DNA of 64,000 nt. It comes from Entoloma clypeatum. Taxonomy: Eukaryota > Basidiomycota > Agaricomycetes > Agaricales > Entolomataceae. Location: NCBI GenBank assembly GCA_963565915.1, contig OY751486.1, forward strand, positions 5,022,001 to 5,086,000, given 5' to 3'. The notes under the pieces were generated by a model that saw only the letters and a program-made list of their open reading frames with translations, did not search any database and had not been told where the DNA came from. Both the position numbers and the translations under genes were made by a program. This document shows positions 59,492 to 64,000 of the stretch, in pieces. Positions within the stretch are counted from its first letter, which is position 1. Each line of letters starts with the position of its first letter.

Positions 59492-59590
59492 TCCTTCGAA
59501 CCGGGGTCGAACCAGTGACCTTGGGATGTTGTGAATCAGATTGTGTTTCCTATTACAGTCCCACGCTCTTCCAACTGAGCTATCGAAGGA
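59492..59590 (-). tRNA. tRNA-Tyr (GTA) with an intron
   Basis: Read on the minus strand. The acceptor TCCTTCGA pairs with the terminal TCGAAGGA, and the D arm is GCTCAGTTGGAAGAGC. The anticodon stem TGGGA pairs with TCCCA and encloses CTGTAA plus an intron of about 25 nt, directly after the anticodon region as in eukaryotic tRNA-Tyr. The variable loop is AGGTC; the T arm ACTGG-TTCGACC-CCGGT matches. CCA is not encoded. Confidence 0.93.
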
Positions 59591-61238
59591 TTGATTGTTC
59601 CTCCTGCATCAGAGACTCCGCCACCTTCGAAAAACATGAAAACAAAACTAATTGTGTTGGCACACATTGCAATGGTCTGCACCCCTCCATTCTCTTGCCC
59701 CCCACGGGAGGGGGAGAAGACTCTGTCACGGCGTAAAATACCAGGTCAGCCCATCTCTCTGTAACGCCTCTTTGTAAAGAACCCGACGCCCGTATTTCAC
59801 GCATCCGTTGAGGCTAATATTGATAATGATGAACTGAATGCGATCTTGAAGTTCCCCTTTGACGACCGTGCAAAGGGGGGAAGCTCGAGCAAGAAGCTGC
59901 CCTTTACAGGGGCAGACTGCAGGATTTGCGAGGGATGGTCGTCCCATTTGAAAATTTCAAGGTTTATTTCGAGGAATGCTGAGGGTAAGGCGCAAGAACG
60001 AGGTAGCCAGAGTCGTGTGCGTAAGTAGTTTTCGGAGATCGTGAGAGTCAGGTAAATCCAATCGAAAGGCTTCCTTGGATGGAGCGGTGAGGAATGTGGA
60101 GTCCCTCGTTTAAGAATCAAGACCATATTATGAGCACCGACACCTCGAGCTACCTGTGCAGGGATAGTGCGGGGATTCGGTCTGTGCGGGGCTAGCCCAG
60201 CCACTTGAATTGTCAATTTCGCCGCCGGGACTCCCCGAGCGCGCACGCGGTACTATGTCGGTGGGAGTGCTGTAAGTATGATTGGAAGAGATGCGATCGA
60301 GCTTGTCGGAATCTCCAAATCGTGAGTCGCCCTTTTGTCGACTCGAGGACTCGGAGCCACTCACTGGCAAGACTAAGGACGCCGCAGCGTTCTTGGGCCC
60401 AATCATTCTCTCTCGCGGATGATTTACCCCGGGACGTTATCGAGAAAGACGACATGGTGTGGAAGTCGTACGACATCACACTGCTTTTCGAAGGTGTGTG
60501 GGGCTCGGAAAGACTGTCGCAAAACAGCCATGACCTCGGTACCGCCGATCCTATAAGTACTCCTCTTCAGGACAACTTTCTTGTCCACAAGCTGCGGCGT
60601 TCCGTTTCCAGATCAGTGGTCCATGGATGGTCTGACGTTGGCCAGCCATCCAAGCAGATATTTGTCGTTTAACTTCAAGTCAGAAGATGGCTGGCTCCTT
60701 CCGGAACCCTGCTCAACCGTGTTGGATGCTTTGTATGTAAGCGAGATGCGGCAGAAACAGTTTCGTACAGCCGGGGGACATTTTCATCGATCCAGTGAGT
60801 TTGATTCACACGGTCAGGCTGTGAATCTGAGGGAGAGAATCTCGAGTGAATGGGGCTATCAAGACAACGTTGAATTCCGAGTCATCCAATCTGAATTAAG
60901 TGTACTTACTGATATCTCTCTTCCCTTCGTGTACGCCTTCAGAGGTGACCGGTGACCCCCATTCACTTATGAAACTCCTTCATGCGTTGTGTATCACATC
61001 TGGTTGAATACCCTCCAGCGACGACCACCCCAAAGGCTCTCTCGGTTATTAGGCAGGCAGAGACTCCCTTCTCGAGGGTGATTCAGCCATCTTAAAGCGC
61101 GCAAACGGAGGCATATCTATGTTGGTCTAGTGAACCGTCAATCGAACAATGGCCTGCAGACAGATGGGCATTCTCCTCTAACGGGTAGCAGGATAGAGCA
61201 CCCTGACCGCACTCATCAACGACCTGGCAAATACCGGC
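59591..61238. other. Intergenic, possible unassigned coding fragments
   Basis: The minus-strand frame 59797-60246 (FEINLEIFKWDD-like: LEINLEIFKWDDHPSQILQS) and the plus-strand stretch 60440-60955 (EKDDMVWKSYDITLLFEG, SWSMDGL-type WSMDGLTLASHPSRYLSF) look weakly coding, but I recognise no family and no complete spliced gene. Confidence 0.3.
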
Positions 61239-62759
61239 TCAACGCCCGCCTTCCGCCTCCAGCAAGCGATAAAGGTCAGCAACCAAATACAAACTCCCCG
61301 CAACGACAACCAGCTCCGACACCGCTCCTTCCTCCTCTCGACGCAAAGACGCAGCCCACTCCAACGCTCTCTCCAGCTCCCACGTCATGGACCCCTCCCG
61401 CGCCTCTGCCGGCACCTCATCAGAACCCCACACCCGTACATCAGGAACCAGATCCCTCACGACCTCGCGCACCACCCCGGGCGGGACGGCCTTGACCCAC
61501 GGCATCCCCCCGGGCGGGGTGAACGTTACGCACGCGACGTTCACGTTGATGCGCACGTTCGCGGTGGGGTGTACGGAGGGCGTGGGCGGGAGGAGGGGGG
61601 AGAGGGTTTGGAGGGGCGTCTTTGGCGGCGAGTGGGAGAGGGCGAGGATGTAGGTAAGGTAAACAGTTATGTCGGGGGCTGCATTTGCGGGGGAGGGTGA
61701 GACGGTGGAGAGGAGATGGTCTATGTAGGACGAGAGCGTAGCTGCTGAGGCGGGGTTGTGTGCACCGTCTGCGAGAACGATGAATGGGCGTGATGGGTGT
61801 GGACCGGGGCGGGTTGGGACAGGGACGGTGTGGAATGAGAGGCGTCCGGGCCAGCGGGTGTTCTTGATACCCTCCGCGAGAGTCGTCGGAGTGATGCGTT
61901 TTGCGAGACGGAGGCCGGCACTCGCGGCGTGATGGTGAGTTAGGAGGGCTGAAATGCCTGCGATGGCGGTTCGGAGGTTGTCGATCTGGTGTTCACCGTA
62001 GAGCGGTAACAATGCTAGAACTGGTTCGTCGAAACAGGGAGCGTATATCGTCACTGGCTGCGGCGCCGGTTCCGTGAAAGGCACGCTGGACAACGAAAAC
62101 GGTGCTGGTTTTGGTCCATCTACTGTCTCATCCCACTGGCGTTTCTCCACCAGGACGGCCTCTAGAAGCTGGCCCCCCACCTTCTCGACAACTTCTTGAA
62201 GGACCTCCTCCACCTCGGCGTGCTTTTGAGGACCAAGAATGAACGGCCGGCCGTGTCGTGCGATTCCCGCCTTCTCCCTGGCAATCTCCGAGACGGTAGA
62301 ACCCAGGAATGCTTGATGGTCGAGATCGACAGCAGTCAAGAGCGATACGGCAATCGCTTCGTCTGGCATGATGTTCGTCGCATCCAAGCGTCCGCCCAGG
62401 CCCACTTCCACGACGGCGATGTCCACCTCCGCTCCCTCGAAGATGTGGAACGCTGTCAGGACGAGCATTTCAAAGTTGGTTAGTTGGGTCTTGAACTCCT
62501 TGTCTGCGGCTTTGACCAGCGCCAGTGCGGTGTTGTAGGAGGAAGGAAGGATCGGTCTGTTGTCGATTGTGATGCAGTCGTAGACGGAGGTGAGGTGGGG
62601 ACTGTTGAAACGTCCGACGGAGAGGGAGGAGGATTGTAAGATGGTGGAAAGCAGGGAGGAGACGCTGCCTTTGCCGTTTGTACCTGCTACGTGTAGTGTT
62701 GGGCGGGTGTACTTGTGCATTAGACGGCTGAGTCTGTCGAGGCTAAGATCAATCGACAT
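61239..62759 (-). CDS. FOL3: Dihydrofolate synthase (Mur-ligase family)
   Basis: ATP-dependent ligase that adds L-glutamate to dihydropteroate to make dihydrofolate in folate biosynthesis. Single exon, 506 residues, complete. Visible: N-terminal DLSLDRLSRLMHKYTRPTLH, P-loop HVAGTNGKGSVSSLLSTIL, SVGRFNSPHLTSVYDCI, EMLVLTAFHIFEGAEVDIAV, VEVGLGGRLDATNIM, the family stretch DHQAFLGSTVSEIAREKAGI, then IDNLRTAIAGI, NTRWPGRLSF and the C-domain VLADGAHNPASAATL. Yeast separates dihydrofolate synthase (Fol3) from folylpolyglutamate synthase (Met7). The short N-terminus starting at LSLDRLSRLM and the HQAFLG motif favour Fol3, but the distinction is by pattern only. A His/Ala-rich insert (LLTHHHAASAG) and long Pro-rich loops near 330-400 are local features. 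Confidence 0.9.
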   Translation of the reverse strand: MSIDLSLDRLSRLMHKYTRPTLHVAGTNGKGSVSSLLSTILQSSSLSVGRFNSPHLTSVYDCITIDNRPILPSSYNTALALVKAADKEFKTQLTNFEMLVLTAFHIFEGAEVDIAVVEVGLGGRLDATNIMPDEAIAVSLLTAVDLDHQAFLGSTVSEIAREKAGIARHGRPFILGPQKHAEVEEVLQEVVEKVGGQLLEAVLVEKRQWDETVDGPKPAPFSLSSVPFTEPAPQPVTIYAPCFDEPVLALLPLYGEHQIDNLRTAIAGISALLTHHHAASAGLRLAKRITPTTLAEGIKNTRWPGRLSFHTVPVPTRPGPHPSRPFIVLADGAHNPASAATLSSYIDHLLSTVSPSPANAAPDITVYLTYILALSHSPPKTPLQTLSPLLPPTPSVHPTANVRINVNVACVTFTPPGGMPWVKAVPPGVVREVVRDLVPDVRVWGSDEVPAEAREGSMTWELERALEWAASLRREEEGAVSELVVVAGSLYLVADLYRLLEAEGGR

Positions 62760-62982
62760 GATGGTGGTCAGAAGGAAGTTATCACCTCGGCTTTTACATT
62801 ACTTTCACATAGCACACTATATTTGGATGCTTGGCATGTCTCAGACATTCCATTTTTAGCCCGACGTCAGCCCTGCGCCTATAAAAGCCGCCAGGAATGA
62901 GCGATAAAATCCCCATCCCTTCAGGACTTCTCTACTCAATCTATTCCACACTCTCTTATAACACACACTCTTTTATTTCACG
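62760..62982 (+). promoter_or_regulatory. Divergent promoter with TATA box at 62880-62887
   Basis: Shared 223 bp between dihydrofolate synthase (leftward) and the His-rich repeat precursor (rightward). TATAAAAG lies 103 bp before the rightward start at 62983. A pyrimidine-rich leader follows, as in strongly expressed fungal genes. Confidence 0.6.
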
Positions 62983-64000
62983 ATGCCCGCTCTCAAAAGA
63001 CTCCTCCCTCTCCTTCTCATCGCCATCGGCTCTGCCGTCGTCGCTATGCCCGTCACGTACTCCGGTAACGTACGAGAGCTCTGCTCGCCGTTGTTGGCAT
63101 TCCCCTCACTGATCTGCTCGTTACAGGAGCTCGGATACGGACACGGCGGCTACGGACACAAAGACTTTGAAAGGGAACACTTCGATCGTGAGGACAAGGT
63201 CAGGAAAGACGAGTTCAAACACCGTGACGATGAGAAGCACCGCGAGCACGACGACTTCCACCGCCACAACGACTTCAAGTTCCGTGAGGCTGCCAAGTTT
63301 AAGGAAGTCTTCGAAGAGCACGACGAGAAGAAGCACCACGACAAGTTCAGACACCGTGAGGACAAGGACCGCCATGAAGAGTTCAAGCACCGTGACGACC
63401 TCCACAAGGACGAGGAGCACAAGCGCAAGGACCGTCATGGGTACGGCGGATATGGGCTTGGCGGATACGGCGGGTATGAACACGGCGATCATGGCTACGG
63501 TGGCTATGGCGGTGAGGGGTACGGCAAGAAAGTCTACCGCAGGGATGGGGGAGACTATGGATACGGCGGTTATGGCCACAAGGACTTTGAGCGGGAACAC
63601 TTCGACCGCGAGGAAAAGGACAAGAAGGACGAGTTCAAGCACCGCGAGGACAAGAAGTTCCACGAACACGATGACTTTCACCGCCACGACGACTTCAAGT
63701 TCCGCGAGGCCGCCAAGTTCAAGGAGGTGGAGAAACATCATGACGAGAAGAAGGAGCATGACAAGTTCCGCCATCGTGAGGACGAGAAGAAGCATGACGA
63801 GTTCAAGCACCACGATGACCTCCACAAAGACGAAGAGCACAAGGATCGTCATGGATATGGTGGTTATGGTCTCGGTGGCTATGGCGGATACGGCGGCAAC
63901 GGTTACAAAGGGCGTGGCGGCTATGGTGGTGAAGGCTATGGCAAGAGGGTCTATCGCCGCGACGGTGGCTATGGCGGCTACGGACACAAAGACTTCGAGC
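62983..64000 (+). CDS. Secreted charged His/Gly/Tyr repeat protein with dibasic sites, 3' end outside the window
   Basis: Exon 1 62983-63069 is a signal peptide (MPALKRLLPLLLIAIGSAVV, then AMPVTYSGN). After a 57 nt phase-0 intron, exon 2 (63127 onward) is open to the window end. It contains a repeat of about 136-140 residues, starting at 63148, 63568 and 63976. Each has a charged half rich in Lys, Asp, Glu and His (KDFEREHFDRED, DDFHRHNDFKFREAAKFKE, DKFRHRED), then RHGYGGYGLGGYGGY and GGEGYGKKVYRRDGG. The YRR at the end of each repeat (63535-63543 and 63952-63960) is a Kex2-type site. The composition suggests an extended or coiled-coil charged part and a flexible Gly/Tyr part. Function unknown; possibilities are a cell-wall or surface-coat protein, metal binding through His, or a released peptide. 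Total length unknown. Confidence 0.85.
   Translation, partial: MPALKRLLPLLLIAIGSAVVAMPVTYSGNVRELCSPLLAFPSLICSLQELGYGHGGYGHKDFEREHFDREDKVRKDEFKHRDDEKHREHDDFHRHNDFKFREAAKFKEVFEEHDEKKHHDKFRHREDKDRHEEFKHRDDLHKDEEHKRKDRHGYGGYGLGGYGGYEHGDHGYGGYGGEGYGKKVYRRDGGDYGYGGYGHKDFEREHFDREEKDKKDEFKHREDKKFHEHDDFHRHDDFKFREAAKFKEVEKHHDEKKEHDKFRHREDEKKHDEFKHHDDLHKDEEHKDRHGYGGYGLGGYGGYGGNGYKGRGGYGGEGYGKRVYRRDGGYGGYGHKDFE

Noticed and set aside
60205..60955. Two plus-strand ORFs of 155 and 124 codons as one gene
   Set aside because: I could not find a family, a consistent start or splice sites joining them; left as unassigned.
63121..63987. Minus-strand ORF of 288 codons, very rich in Val, Ala, Ile and Leu, that looks like a multi-span membrane protein
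   Set aside because: It is the antisense of the charged repeat gene: GAC/GAG/AAG/CAC codons read backwards give Val, Leu and similar residues. The repeat period explains its length.

Overview
The window is nuclear DNA of a filamentous basidiomycete, almost certainly an Agaricomycete. Genes are broken by many 45-70 nt GT-AG introns. Several protein families typical of mushroom-forming fungi are present: a DUF6699 protein, mushroom-type BTB and F-box proteins, a TupA-like periplasmic-binding-protein (PBP) relic, seven-span membrane proteins and a glycine-rich family with a C-terminal hydrophobic end. A tRNA-Tyr gene carries an intron in its anticodon loop. All exon models were read by eye from splice signals and family motifs; nothing was searched or aligned by computer.

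Layout. 1-16 kb, mostly minus strand: a Ste7/Fuz7-type MAP kinase kinase cut by the window edge, a HAD phosphatase, myo-inositol oxygenase, an aldo/keto reductase, a glycine-rich membrane protein, a possible F-box relic, a DUF6699 protein and an F-box protein. 16-31 kb is gene-poor: an HhH-GPD DNA glycosylase, an HMG-box regulator, and a second glycine-rich paralogue on the opposite strand. 31-41 kb is a rearranged block: an ERD2-like membrane protein and an M35 (deuterolysin-type) metalloprotease lie in a tandem duplication of about 3.5 kb. The second protease copy is dead, the junction makes a chimeric ORF, and a BTB gene is interleaved with displaced pieces of a PBP gene. 41-49 kb: a secreted repeat precursor built from duplicated exons, a seven-span membrane protein and a second HMG-box regulator. 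50-57 kb: two apparently identical 953 bp hAT-like elements with perfect 8 bp target duplications, then about 4 kb without a clear gene. 57-64 kb: a precursor of short Trp/Pro peptides, a Harbinger-like MITE, tRNA-Tyr, dihydrofolate synthase, and a charged His/Gly/Tyr-rich secreted repeat protein that runs off the right edge.

The most interesting feature is a set of three separate secreted precursors (41705-43493, 57021-57879, 62983 to beyond 64000). Each has a signal peptide, repeats with dibasic Kex2-type sites, and a TATA box 79-133 bp before the start codon. Two of them are built from repeated phase-0 exons, so the peptide repertoire can change by exon duplication without loss of frame. 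They look like Kex2-processed repeat proteins (the class that includes Ustilago Rep1 and dikaritin precursors). I recognise none of them as a described peptide. No UstY-like or other peptide-modifying enzyme is visible nearby, so modification and function are open.
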